Positions 43,309 through 51,177 of a stretch of 64,000 bases of DNA are shown piece after piece (position 1 is the stretch's first letter; every line of letters starts with the position of its first letter). The notes under the pieces are model-generated. The model ran no database searches. It was given only the letters and a program-made list of their open reading frames with translations, and was not told the origin of the DNA. The stretch lies in the NCBI RefSeq assembly GCF_001279525.1, contig NZ_LGDY01000001.1:186001-250000 (forward strand). The letters are read 5' to 3'. This DNA is from Nocardia sp. NRRL S-836. Lineage in GTDB: Bacteria; Actinomycetota; Actinomycetes; Mycobacteriales; Pseudonocardiaceae. A program made the position numbers and the translations under genes.

Positions 43309-43475
43309 CGAGCCGTGCGCCCGAGCCCGACGCCGTGACCGCCGAGAGCGAGCTGGAGGACGCCGACATCGGCGGCGAGCACACCCGGCCCACCTTCGCC
43401 GACGAGAACCCCGGCGGCCCGCACCGCGGTCCGGACGAGTCCGAGCCGCGCGACGAGGGCGGCATGGACCAGTGA
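43305..43475 (+). CDS. Small acidic polar protein, 56 aa
   Basis: TTG start overlapping the preceding stop (TTGA). The 56 residues are almost entirely polar and disordered (TSRAPEPDAVTAESELEDAD, then GPHRGPDESEPRDEGGMDQ). It is preceded by GGAGGAG inside the upstream gene, supporting translation by coupling. No family recognised. Confidence 0.5.
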   Translation: MTSRAPEPDAVTAESELEDADIGGEHTRPTFADENPGGPHRGPDESEPRDEGGMDQ

Positions 43476-43476
43476 C

Positions 43477-44298
43477 TCACTCCTCGATGCTTTGGGTGAC
43501 GGTGCCGCGCACGAAGTAGCGCTGGGCCACCAGGAACAGCAGGATCATCGGCACGGTGGCGACGACGCTCGCCGCCATCACCAGCTCCCACTGCGCCTCG
43601 CCGCCCTGCCCGAACCGGTCCAGCACCGCCTTCAGGCCGCGCGGCAACGTGTACAGCTCGGGTTCGCGCAGGTAGATCAACGGCCGGATCAGGTCCGTCC
43701 AGGCGGCCTTGAGCTCGAACACGAACACGACGATCAACCCCGGCCGGGCCAGTGGCAGCGCGATGGACCGGAACTGCCGCCACGGCCCGGCGCCGTCGAC
43801 CCGTGCCGCGTCGAACACCTCGGCGGGCAGGCCGAGGAAGAACTGGCGCAGCAGGAACACGTAGAACGCCGAGCCGAAGAGGTTGCCCGCCCACAGCGGG
43901 ACCTGCGTCGTCGCGAGGCCGACCGCGTGCCACTCCAGGTAGACCGGCACCATCGTCACGGCGGCGGGCAGCATCATCGTGGCCAGCACGAGCCCGAACA
44001 GCGCGGTGCGGCCGCGGAACCGGAAGCGGGCGAAGCCGAACGCCACCACCGCGCTCGACACCGTCGCCGCGGCGGCCGCGGCGAACCCGACGGCGACGCT
44101 GTTGCCCACCCACGCGAGCAACGGCACGGCGCGCCACACCTCGGTGTAGTTCTCCGGCCGGAACACCGACGGCAGCAGGGCGTTGTCGAAGACGTGTGAA
44201 CGGTCCTTCAGCGAGGCGCTGAGCAGCCACCAGAACGGGTAGGCGAACAGCACGCCGACCGCGACGAGCGCCAGCACCACCGGCAGGCGGCGGGTCAT
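43477..44298 (-). CDS. Carbohydrate ABC transporter permease (MalG-type)
   Basis: A 273-residue inner-membrane permease with six helices. The EAA-like cytoplasmic loop is FDAARVDGAGPWRQFRSIAL near residue 185. The first segment LALVAVGVLFAYPFWWLLSA and C-terminal YFVRGTVTQSIEE are typical of MalG/CUT1 permeases. It overlaps the MalF-type gene (ATGA). With the two upstream genes it forms a sugar importer; no ATP-binding subunit is encoded here, so a shared MsiK-type ATPase is presumed, as in Streptomyces. Confidence 0.93.
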   Translation of the reverse strand: MTRRLPVVLALVAVGVLFAYPFWWLLSASLKDRSHVFDNALLPSVFRPENYTEVWRAVPLLAWVGNSVAVGFAAAAAATVSSAVVAFGFARFRFRGRTALFGLVLATMMLPAAVTMVPVYLEWHAVGLATTQVPLWAGNLFGSAFYVFLLRQFFLGLPAEVFDAARVDGAGPWRQFRSIALPLARPGLIVVFVFELKAAWTDLIRPLIYLREPELYTLPRGLKAVLDRFGQGGEAQWELVMAASVVATVPMILLFLVAQRYFVRGTVTQSIEE

Positions 44299-45191
44299 GA
44301 CCGGTCCTCGTAGTGCACGTAGTCGCGCGACAACCGCACCTGCAGCACGGTGATCGCCGCGATCACCAGGAACAGCACCCACGCCAGCGCCGACGCGTAA
44401 CCCATGCGCAGCGAGCCGAACGCCTCCTGGAACAGGTAGATCACGTAGAACAGCGCGGCGTCGCCCTCCGCCGGAGAGGACGGGCGGGCGCCGAAGAACA
44501 TCGTGTACGCCTCGGTGAACACCTGCAGCGACGCGATGGTGTTGACGATCAACGTGAAGTACACCGTGCCGCTGATGCCGGGCAGGGTGACGTGCCAGAA
44601 CTGCCGCCACGGCGAGGCACCGTCGAGCCGGGCCGCCTCGTAGCGCTCCGCGGGCACCCTGGTCAGCGCCGCCAGGTAGAGCACGGCGGTGGTGCCGACG
44701 GTCCACAGGCTCATCAGCACCAGGCCGGGCTTGATCCAGTCCGGGTCGGTCGTCCACTGCGGCCCGGTGAAGCCGAACCAGCCGAGCATCGCGTTGACGG
44801 CGCCGTTCTGGCCGTTGAGCAGCAGCAGGAACAACGCGGCGAGCGCGACCGGCGGTGTCATGGTCGGCAGGAACAGCACGGTGCGGAAGAACCCGGCGGA
44901 GCGTCCGGCGCGGCGCAGCAGCGCGGCCAGCCCGAGCGCGAGCACGATCTGCAGCGGCACGTGCAGCAGCGTGAAGAAGACGGTGTTCCACAGCGCGGTC
45001 GCGGCCCGTTCGTCCTCCAGGATCTCCCGGTAGTTCGACAGGCCGGTGAACCGCGCCGGTTTGAGCAGGTCGTAGTGGGTGAACGACAGGAACAGGCTGT
45101 AGAGCATGGGTCCGGCGGTGAGCAGCAGGAACCCGGCGACCCACGGCAGCACGAACAACCAGCCGGCGCGTGCCTCCCGCGTGCTCGCCAT
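44295..45191 (-). CDS. Carbohydrate ABC transporter permease (MalF-type)
   Basis: A 298-residue permease with about six helices. The loop motif YEAARLDGASPWRQFWHVTL is the EAA signature. The N-terminal segment WLFVLPWVAGFLLLTAGPML matches UgpA/MalF CUT1 members. The start ATG at 45191 overlaps the stop of the solute-binding protein gene. It pairs with the MalG-type permease to form the channel. Confidence 0.93.
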   Translation of the reverse strand: MASTREARAGWLFVLPWVAGFLLLTAGPMLYSLFLSFTHYDLLKPARFTGLSNYREILEDERAATALWNTVFFTLLHVPLQIVLALGLAALLRRAGRSAGFFRTVLFLPTMTPPVALAALFLLLLNGQNGAVNAMLGWFGFTGPQWTTDPDWIKPGLVLMSLWTVGTTAVLYLAALTRVPAERYEAARLDGASPWRQFWHVTLPGISGTVYFTLIVNTIASLQVFTEAYTMFFGARPSSPAEGDAALFYVIYLFQEAFGSLRMGYASALAWVLFLVIAAITVLQVRLSRDYVHYEDRS

Positions 45192-46534
45192 CAGCGGCCC
45201 CCGACCCTGGTCAGTGCCCGGCCGGCCTCGCGCTGGGCCTGCGCCATCGACTCCTCCGGCTGCTGCTGCCCGAGCAGCACCCTCGTGACCGCGGCTTCCC
45301 ACGACCGCACGAGGTCGCTGGCCGCGGGGCTCGGCGGCAACGCGAACGCCTTGTCCTGCAAGGACCGCAGCACCTGCACGCCCTGTTCGAGGACGCGGAT
45401 GCCGCGCGGGTCGTAGGCCTCGGCGAAGATCCGCTCGTCGGCGGCGCGGTTGGCGGTGAACGTTCCGCTGTAGGGCTTGCCCTTCTTGGCGAGCGCGTCA
45501 CGGCGTGCCTTCGCGGCGGTGACCCAGGTGTCCGCCGCGGTCATGGTCGCGATGAACTCGCAGGCCAGCTCGGGGTGGCGGGAGCCCTTCGGGATCGCCC
45601 ACGCCTGCCCGCCCGCCTCGGTGAGCGGGTCGCCCCTGCGGTCGGTGAGGGGCGCGATGGTGACGTCGACGGCGGGCGAGTTCGCGGCGAGCGTGTTGAC
45701 GTACCAGGAGTCCATGGCCATCGCGGCGACCTGGCCGGTGACGAGCTCGTTGTTCGCGCCGAAGGAGTCGAAGGTGTCGCGGAACGCCTTGAACGCCGCC
45801 CAGCCGCCCTGCTCGCGCACGAGATCGGTGGTGTAGCGGACCGCCTCGACCACGCGCGGGTCGTCGAGGTGCGGTTCGTCGCCGACGAGGTCGACGGCGT
45901 TCGCCTTGGCCCACATCGCGACGAACTCCGGCACGCGCGGGTCGAACCCGATCCGCCCCACCCGGCCGTTCTCGACGCGGGAGAGCTTCGCGGCGACCTC
46001 GGCGAGCGCGTTCCAGTCCGTTGTGGACACCCGGGCCGGGTCGACGCCGTTCGCGCGCAGCACCGGGTTGTTGAGGATCAGCACCCGGACGGTGAAGAAG
46101 TCCGGCACGCCGTAGACCGTGCCCTCGTAGGTCACCTGCCGCACCGCCGCCTGCCGGTAGTCCGCCAGGTCGACGTGCCGTTGTGCCAGGCACGGTCCGA
46201 GGTCCTGCACCGCTCCCCTGGCCGCGTACCCGCCGAGCTTGCGGCGGTCCGCGTAGACGAGGTCGGGTGGGTCACCGGCCGCGACCGACGAGAGGAACTG
46301 CTGCTCGTCGAACACGCCCTCGTTGATCCGCAGGTCGACCTCGGGACGGTGGCTCTTGAACACCGCGACCCGTGCGGTGGCGTGCTCGTCCGGTAAGCCG
46401 AAACCCATGGTGACCAGGGTGTTGGGCCGGTCGGCGACGCTCGGGCCGACGCCACCGCAGCCCGCGGCGAACACGGCGACCAGCAGCGCCGAGAACGCCC
46501 GCTTCTTGCGCGTGGCTAATCGCGCCCGCCTCAT
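45191..46534 (-). CDS. Sugar ABC transporter solute-binding lipoprotein
   Basis: A 447-residue extracellular binding protein of the SBP family 1 (CUT1). The signal peptide ends with the lipobox VFAAGCGG near residue 25, so the mature protein is anchored by a lipidated Cys. Typical segments include MGFGLPDEHATARVAVF, GDPPDLVYADRR and AMAMDSWYVN. Ligand unknown; a disaccharide or oligosaccharide is likely. The upstream start overlaps a small gene of 91 residues (ATGA), implying a four-gene operon. No cluster regulator is seen nearby. Confidence 0.92.
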   Translation of the reverse strand: MRRARLATRKKRAFSALLVAVFAAGCGGVGPSVADRPNTLVTMGFGLPDEHATARVAVFKSHRPEVDLRINEGVFDEQQFLSSVAAGDPPDLVYADRRKLGGYAARGAVQDLGPCLAQRHVDLADYRQAAVRQVTYEGTVYGVPDFFTVRVLILNNPVLRANGVDPARVSTTDWNALAEVAAKLSRVENGRVGRIGFDPRVPEFVAMWAKANAVDLVGDEPHLDDPRVVEAVRYTTDLVREQGGWAAFKAFRDTFDSFGANNELVTGQVAAMAMDSWYVNTLAANSPAVDVTIAPLTDRRGDPLTEAGGQAWAIPKGSRHPELACEFIATMTAADTWVTAAKARRDALAKKGKPYSGTFTANRAADERIFAEAYDPRGIRVLEQGVQVLRSLQDKAFALPPSPAASDLVRSWEAAVTRVLLGQQQPEESMAQAQREAGRALTRVGGR

Positions 46535-46806
46535 GCGCGAGCGGCGACCACTGCCCGACGGCCGCGCAGGTGGCCCCGCGCCGCGGTCAGCAGCATGCGG
46601 GCCTCCATGAGCTCGCCGTACTCCAGGTGCTCGTCGGCGGCCGCGACCTGGGCCAGCGCCTGCTGGGGCGCGTCCGGCGCGTCCATCATCGCGTGCGCCA
46701 GGCACTTGCGGGCCTGCTCGGCCTGCAGCACCAGGTCGGCGCCGCCGGTCACGCGGATGAGGACCAGCGCGTCGCAGATCGCCTGGTCGAGTGAGCTGTG
46801 CTGCAC
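46531..46806 (-). CDS. Small hypothetical protein upstream of sugar transporter
   Basis: A 91-residue helical protein (DQAICDALVLIRVTGGADLV, HLEYGELMEARMLLTAARGH) with a charged C-terminus. It overlaps the solute-binding protein start by four bases. No domain is recognised. The coupling suggests that it is the first gene of the transporter operon, or an unrelated short gene whose stop happens to overlap. Confidence 0.55.
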   Translation of the reverse strand: MQHSSLDQAICDALVLIRVTGGADLVLQAEQARKCLAHAMMDAPDAPQQALAQVAAADEHLEYGELMEARMLLTAARGHLRGRRAVVAARA

Positions 46807-46916
46807 GGTGGCCGCCTTCTGACAGTCGGGACTGGGGCGCCGACTGCTTGACGCCGATCCCGACTACCCGCCGCCTCCGGACGCGAAACTCGTTTCACGC
46901 GAAATACTCCGAGTGC

Positions 46917-47207
46917 TCAGCGCCGGGGCCTCCTGCCCGGTCGGCCGCGGGCCCTGGGCCGCACCGCCGCGGTGCAACGCCGGCACAACGCGATCACCGG
47001 CGTGCCCGGTGCGGCGGTGTCGTGGATCCACACCGCGTCGATCCACAGCACGTGCGGGAACCGGTCGAGCCGGGCGCGGTGCAACGGGAGGCCGCACAAC
47101 GTCTGGTTCTGGTGTGGCCACCACGCGTGGACGTCACCGGAGGGCATCCGCACACCCTCGTCGTCACGCCAGCCGCTCGACGCGGCCACGGCGGGCGTGG
47201 CGGGCAC
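46917..47207 (-). CDS. Conserved hypothetical with His/Cys zinc-site-like pattern
   Basis: A 96-residue protein. VHAWWPHQNQTLCGLPLHRA and TPVIALCRRCTAAV provide two His and three Cys residues in the spacing common among small actinobacterial 'H-C...CxxC' proteins, possibly binding zinc. The C-terminus is Arg-rich. It ends two bases upstream of the next small gene. Confidence 0.65.
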   Translation of the reverse strand: MPATPAVAASSGWRDDEGVRMPSGDVHAWWPHQNQTLCGLPLHRARLDRFPHVLWIDAVWIHDTAAPGTPVIALCRRCTAAVRPRARGRPGRRPRR

Positions 47208-47209
47208 GG

Positions 47210-47461
47210 TCAGCCTCCCCGGTTGTCCACGGCGGCGGCCAGTGCCGCGGCGATCTCCTCCAGGTCGCGTTCGGCGACCGGCTGCCCACCGGCACGCTCC
47301 AGCAGCTCCTCCCTCGTCACCACGGACAGCGCGCCGCGCAGCTCCGGGGTGTCGAGCTCGGCGCTGCCCGCCACGACGTACCGGCCCTCGACGTGGACCA
47401 GCGCCGCACCCGGCTCGGCCGAGTCGAGCAGCTGCCTGAGGTCCTGCACCGGGACGGCCAT
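47210..47461 (-). CDS. Small conserved hypothetical protein
   Basis: An 83-residue acidic protein (VPVQDLRQLLDSAEPGAALV, then LSVVTREELLERAGGQPVAE). A strand-turn with GRYVVAG suggests a compact alpha/beta fold. It overlaps the next gene by one base and starts immediately after the 41-residue frame. No function is assigned. Confidence 0.6.
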   Translation of the reverse strand: MAVPVQDLRQLLDSAEPGAALVHVEGRYVVAGSAELDTPELRGALSVVTREELLERAGGQPVAERDLEEIAAALAAAVDNRGG

Positions 47462-47586
47462 CAGCGGTCCTCGCCGGGGTCGCTCGGCGGACGTTCCGAC
47501 GCCTCCCGCTCGGTCGGCGTCAGCGGGGTGTCACTCGCCTCCTCCGCCGCGCCGCGTTCGACGTCGTCGCTCTTCGGATCGGTCAT
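47461..47586 (-). CDS. Very small polar protein, 41 aa
   Basis: ATG 47586 with AGGAGGACGCC upstream, overlapping the MBL hydrolase stop by four bases. The sequence (TDPKSDDVERGAAEEASDTP, then LTPTEREASERPPSDPGEDR) is wholly charged and disordered. Strong ribosome binding site and coupling support expression. Confidence 0.5.
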   Translation of the reverse strand: MTDPKSDDVERGAAEEASDTPLTPTEREASERPPSDPGEDR

Positions 47587-48398
47587 GGCGTCCTCCTGTC
47601 GTTCTCGTGCGCCGGCAGTGTGAAGGTGTCTCCCCTGCGCACGACCTGGACGTCGAGCCCGGCCGCGCGCCGCGAGATCTCCGCGGTGAAGTCGGACAGC
47701 GGTGACTTCATCACCCCGTACTCCTCGTAGTGCACGGGGACCGTGGTGCGCGGGGCGAGCAGCTCCACCAGGTCGGCGCCCTGCCTGCCGTCCATCGTGA
47801 GCAGCACGCCCAGCACCTTGGTGCCGCCCAGGTGCAGCACGGCGAGGTCGATGCCGTCGAAGCGTTCGCTGATCTGGCGCAACGCCGGGTGCACGAGGGT
47901 GTCGCCGCTGAGGTAGACCCGCAGCGGCCGCACGCCCGCTGCCTCCCGGTACTCGAGCATGGTGCCCATGACGGGAGGCAGCAGGCGGCCGACCGCGCCG
48001 AACGCGTGCCGGCCGGGCAGCGAGGTGATCGAGAGCGTCGCCGCGCCGTGCGTCAGCGTCACCGTCTCCCACGTCCGCAGCGCCGCGGTTTCCCGGAAAC
48101 CGCGGCGCGACAGGCGTTTCGCGGCGTGCGGGGTGGTGAACACCGGCAGGTCGCGGGCGAGCTCGCGGCTCGCCACCCGGTCGAAGTGGTCGCCGTGCAG
48201 GTGGGACAGCACCACGGCGTCCAGCTCGGGCAGGTCGCCGATCTCCATTGCGGGATCGACGAGCCTGCGCGTGACCACGCCTTGGCCGATGTGCGTCCAC
48301 TGTCCTCTGTGGAGGAAGTTGGGATCGGTCAGGAGCGTGAACGGGCCGAACCGGAGCACCGTGGTGGCGTTCCCGACGAACTGCAGCGAACCGGTCAT
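47583..48398 (-). CDS. MBL-fold metallo-hydrolase (UlaG-like)
   Basis: A 271-residue metallo-beta-lactamase-fold enzyme. VVLSHLHGDHFDRV near residue 63 gives the HxHxDH dinuclear metal motif. LSGDTLVHP gives the conserved Asp, and VPVHYEEYGVMKSP the terminal His. The pattern fits UlaG/L-ascorbate-6-phosphate lactonase-like or N-acyl-phosphatidylethanolamine hydrolase-type members. Physiological substrate unknown. It precedes a run of small genes that share coupled starts. Confidence 0.88.
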   Translation of the reverse strand: MTGSLQFVGNATTVLRFGPFTLLTDPNFLHRGQWTHIGQGVVTRRLVDPAMEIGDLPELDAVVLSHLHGDHFDRVASRELARDLPVFTTPHAAKRLSRRGFRETAALRTWETVTLTHGAATLSITSLPGRHAFGAVGRLLPPVMGTMLEYREAAGVRPLRVYLSGDTLVHPALRQISERFDGIDLAVLHLGGTKVLGVLLTMDGRQGADLVELLAPRTTVPVHYEEYGVMKSPLSDFTAEISRRAAGLDVQVVRRGDTFTLPAHENDRRTP

Positions 48399-48399
48399 C

Positions 48400-49065
48400 T
48401 CACCGGCCCGTGGCCTCGCCGCTCACCCGCTGGCCGGACTCACGGGCGTGCCCGCCGACGTCCTGCGCCGCGTCCCTGGCGTGCTCCGCCGTGGTCTGCG
48501 CCGCGTCCGTGGCGACCTGCTTCACCTCACCGGCCGCGTCGCTCACCGAGGACTGCACGTCCTCCTTGAGGTGCTGCGCGGACTCCGACAACGCCTGCTT
48601 GGCCGGTTCGAGCGCGTCGCCGAAGCTGTCGGAGAGCTGCTGCACCGCCTGCTGCTCGGCGTCGGTGCGGGGCAGCGCGGCCGCGAGCAGCAGGCCGGTG
48701 CCGAACGCGATCAGGCCGGCCGCGAGCGGGCTGCCCTGCGTCTGGCGGGCGACCCGCTGCGGGGCCTCCTGCACCGCCTGCGCCGCCTGCTCGGCGCGGT
48801 CGGCGACGGCCTGGCCCGCCTGCCCGGCACGCTCGGCGATGGCGTTGCCGGCGTCCTGTCCCTGGTTCCGCACGCTGTAGGCGGTGTCGCTGGCGGTACC
48901 CATCACCCTGTCCCTCATCGCGGTCAGTCCTCGGCGCACGCCCCGCACCTGCCGTTGGGCGATGCGGCGCGGGCTGGTGTGGTCGACGAGCCGGTTGGCG
49001 TCCGCCCTCAGTTCGGCGCGGGTCACCTCGATGTCACGCCTTATTTGGTCGGGTGTTTCGCCCAT
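48400..49065 (-). CDS. DUF3618 family protein
   Basis: A 221-residue protein. ETPDQIRRDIEVTRAELRAD at the start is the DUF3618 signature (IrxdIExtRaxL). One hydrophobic segment (GLIAFGTGLLLAAALP) lies near residue 130. The second half is a long amphipathic, Ala/Gln-rich helix (EHARDAAQDVGGHARESGQR) like LEA-type or apolipoprotein-like repeats. It is the third gene of an operon with the Holin-X and repeat-tail proteins; such operons are common in actinobacteria and are linked to envelope or stress physiology by context only. Confidence 0.85.
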   Translation of the reverse strand: MGETPDQIRRDIEVTRAELRADANRLVDHTSPRRIAQRQVRGVRRGLTAMRDRVMGTASDTAYSVRNQGQDAGNAIAERAGQAGQAVADRAEQAAQAVQEAPQRVARQTQGSPLAAGLIAFGTGLLLAAALPRTDAEQQAVQQLSDSFGDALEPAKQALSESAQHLKEDVQSSVSDAAGEVKQVATDAAQTTAEHARDAAQDVGGHARESGQRVSGEATGR

Positions 49066-49448
49066 TCCGCGTCCTCCTTCAGCGTTTCGACGGTGCGTTC
49101 GGGTTTCGGGTTGACGGTGCGCAGCTTGGCCCGCCCGGTGGAGTAGAGGACCGCACCGGCGATGCCCCACAGCACAGCGACGATCAACGCGGCCCACCCG
49201 AGCGGCATGACCGCGCCGAGTGCGAAGACCAGCGCGAAGCTGAGCAGCACGGTGGTCAGGTAGCCGGCGAACCCGGCGGCCGCGAGCATCCCGGTCGCCT
49301 TGCCGGCCTTGCCCGCCTCCTGGCGGAGCTCCGCCTTGGCGAGCTCGAGCTCCTGGCGCATCAGCTTGGACAGGTCGCCGGTGAGCTCGCTGACCAGGTC
49401 ACCGAGCGACTCTTCGGTGCGCACCTGCGGGATCTCAGGGCTCGACAT
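49041..49448 (-). CDS. Actinobacterial Holin-X family protein (phage holin superfamily)
   Basis: A 135-residue membrane protein. The family opening is ESLGDLVSELTGDLSKLMRQ, followed by ELELAKAELRQEAGKAGKAT and two hydrophobic helices (GYLTTVLLSFALVFALGAVM, GWAALIVAVLWGIAGAVLYS). Despite its name, the family is usually chromosomal and not phage-linked. It overlaps DUF3618 by 25 bases and the next gene by 14 bases, so the three are one operon. Confidence 0.85.
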   Translation of the reverse strand: MSSPEIPQVRTEESLGDLVSELTGDLSKLMRQELELAKAELRQEAGKAGKATGMLAAAGFAGYLTTVLLSFALVFALGAVMPLGWAALIVAVLWGIAGAVLYSTGRAKLRTVNPKPERTVETLKEDAEWAKHPTK

Positions 49449-50232
49449 GCGGCACCCCCGCCGCGGGCTTCGCGGGCGTCGCGCTCGGCGTCAGCGGGGC
49501 GCCGTAGTCGTCGGTCGCACCGTAGCCCGGGGTCGTGCTGTAGCCCGGCGTCGCCGGGTAGCCCTGGGGCTCGGTGTAGCCCGGAGCGGCCTGGTGAGCC
49601 GGGGTCTCGTCGTAACCCGGCGTCGCGCTGTAACCGGGCGTCGTGCTGTAGTCCGGCGTCGCGCCGTAGTCCGGCGTCGCGCTGTAGTCCGGCGTGGTGG
49701 CAGGACGCTCCGACGTCACCGGCACGACCCCGCCCTGCGGCCGCGACGCGCTCTGGCCGCCGCCGGTCGCGCTCTTCGCCACCCGGCCGACCAGGAACCC
49801 GGCCACCGCCGCACCCAGCAGGAACGTGCCCGGCTTGCGCCGCGCGTAGTCCCGTGCCGAGTCGAGCAGTCCCTGCGCTCCTCGTTCGTCGAGGAACCGG
49901 GCGGCCTGGCGGCTCGTGTCCGCGGCGCTCTGGATCGCACCGGCCGACATCGAGTCCGACGGTGCGCCGCCGACCATCTCGCTCAGCTCGTCGGCGATCC
50001 GGCCGAGCTGCTTCGACACCCGCTGGGCCTGCTGCTCCGCTTCCGCGGCAACACGCTCCCGCACGTCGTTCACGACGTGGCGGGTCTGGTCCTTGGCCTC
50101 CCGGGTCACCTGGGCCGCCTGGTCCCTGACGGTGCCCCCGACCTCGCCGGCCGCCTCCTTGGCGTGCTGCGCGACCTGGGAACCTTCGTCCCGGGCCGCC
50201 GTGCGCACTCCACCCATCTGGTTCTCGGTCAC
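49435..50232 (-). CDS. Membrane protein with tandem TPxY/TPGY repeat tail
   Basis: A 265-residue protein. The first 125 residues form a charged, Ala/Gln-rich helix (RDEGSQVAQHAKEAAGEVGG, KDQTRHVVNDVRERVAAEAE) resembling LEA-like stress proteins. One membrane segment is GTFLLGAAVAGFLVGRV near residue 133. The last 100 residues are an unusual repeat of three- and four-residue units: TPDYSATPDYGATPDYST, then TPGYSATPGYDETP and further APGY/TPGY variants. No enzymatic domain is present. The operon partners are Holin-X and DUF3618 genes. It probably acts as an envelope stress or scaffold protein (inference). Confidence 0.75.
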   Translation of the reverse strand: MTENQMGGVRTAARDEGSQVAQHAKEAAGEVGGTVRDQAAQVTREAKDQTRHVVNDVRERVAAEAEQQAQRVSKQLGRIADELSEMVGGAPSDSMSAGAIQSAADTSRQAARFLDERGAQGLLDSARDYARRKPGTFLLGAAVAGFLVGRVAKSATGGGQSASRPQGGVVPVTSERPATTPDYSATPDYGATPDYSTTPGYSATPGYDETPAHQAAPGYTEPQGYPATPGYSTTPGYGATDDYGAPLTPSATPAKPAAGVPHVEP

Positions 50233-50415
50233 GGCTGACTCCTCAGCTGTTGGTCGTGTCCTGGCCTACGAGCTACCCGGCGAAACCGGGCGCAAACGGG
50301 GCCTTTTCCCTTTCTTCGTTCCGGCCGGACCGGAGAACGTGACCGCCGTCCCTGTTTGCGGACGCCCGGTTGGGCTAACTCCTCCGCACGCGCACGAACT
50401 GAGTGGAGAACACCG

Positions 50416-51177
50416 ATGAGCCCTGCTGGACACCTTCGTTCGCTGGCACGCGAACACGTCGCCGTCGCCGCACTGACCATTCCGCGCCTGCTGCGCGACC
50501 GGGTCTGGCGCGACGCGGATCCCCACGAGGGTGCCGGTCTGGGCGTGGTGCTGGTGCCCGGATTCGGGGCGAACGACCTGAGCCTCACGTTCACCACGAC
50601 GTGGCTGCGCGATCGGGGTTACGTCCCGGTCGGAGCGGGCACCGGGTTCACCGTCGGGTGCACGTCGGAGCTGGTCGACCGGGTGGAGCGGCGGCTGGAG
50701 GAACACGCCGAGGCCACCGGCGGCCCGGTGGTGCTGCTCGGGCAGAGCCGCGGCGGCGGGATCGTCAGGGTGGCCGCCACGCGCCGGCCCGACCTGGTGG
50801 CCGGCCTGGTGATGCTGGGCAGCCCGATCCTCGACCCGATGGGGGCGCATCCGCAGGTCCTGCTCGCGGCGAAGGCGCTGGCGCTGCTGGCGCAGGCCGG
50901 TGTGCCGGGGCTGATGAGCACCGACTGCCTCAGCGGAACATGTTTCGACGACAACACGCGGGCCGTCACGGCGCCGTTGGACGTGCCCGCCGTGTCGGTG
51001 TACTCGCAGTCGGACGGCATCGTGCCGTGGCGGCTGTGCCTCGACCCGTCGGCCGAGTGCGTGGAGGTGCACAGCACGCACACCGGCATGGCGCTCGACC
51101 CGGACGTCTACCGCGCCCTGCGGCCCCGGCTCGCCGAGTGGGCCGCCCAGCGCTACGACCTGCGGGTCGCCGGATGA
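50416..51177 (+). CDS. Alpha/beta hydrolase
   Basis: A 253-residue alpha/beta-hydrolase fold. GVVLVPGFGANDLS provides the oxyanion-hole region and VVLLGQSRGGGIVRVAA the nucleophile elbow GQSRGG (Ser near residue 109). The catalytic Asp is probably in SVYSQSDGIVPW and the His in VHSTHTGMALDP. Related proteins are annotated as lipase/esterase-like in actinobacteria. GTGGAGAAC before the ATG; it is coupled to recQ by a TGATG-type overlap. Confidence 0.85.
   Translation: MSPAGHLRSLAREHVAVAALTIPRLLRDRVWRDADPHEGAGLGVVLVPGFGANDLSLTFTTTWLRDRGYVPVGAGTGFTVGCTSELVDRVERRLEEHAEATGGPVVLLGQSRGGGIVRVAATRRPDLVAGLVMLGSPILDPMGAHPQVLLAAKALALLAQAGVPGLMSTDCLSGTCFDDNTRAVTAPLDVPAVSVYSQSDGIVPWRLCLDPSAECVEVHSTHTGMALDPDVYRALRPRLAEWAAQRYDLRVAG

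Noticed and set aside
49041..49448. A phage lysis holin indicating a prophage
   Set aside because: The Holin-X family is widespread on actinobacterial chromosomes, and its neighbours here are DUF3618 and a repeat-tail protein. No endolysin or other phage genes were seen.
49505..49700. Short DNA repeats resembling a CRISPR-like array
   Set aside because: The units are short, imperfect and in frame with a coding sequence (TPDY/TPGY). No spacers or cas genes are present.
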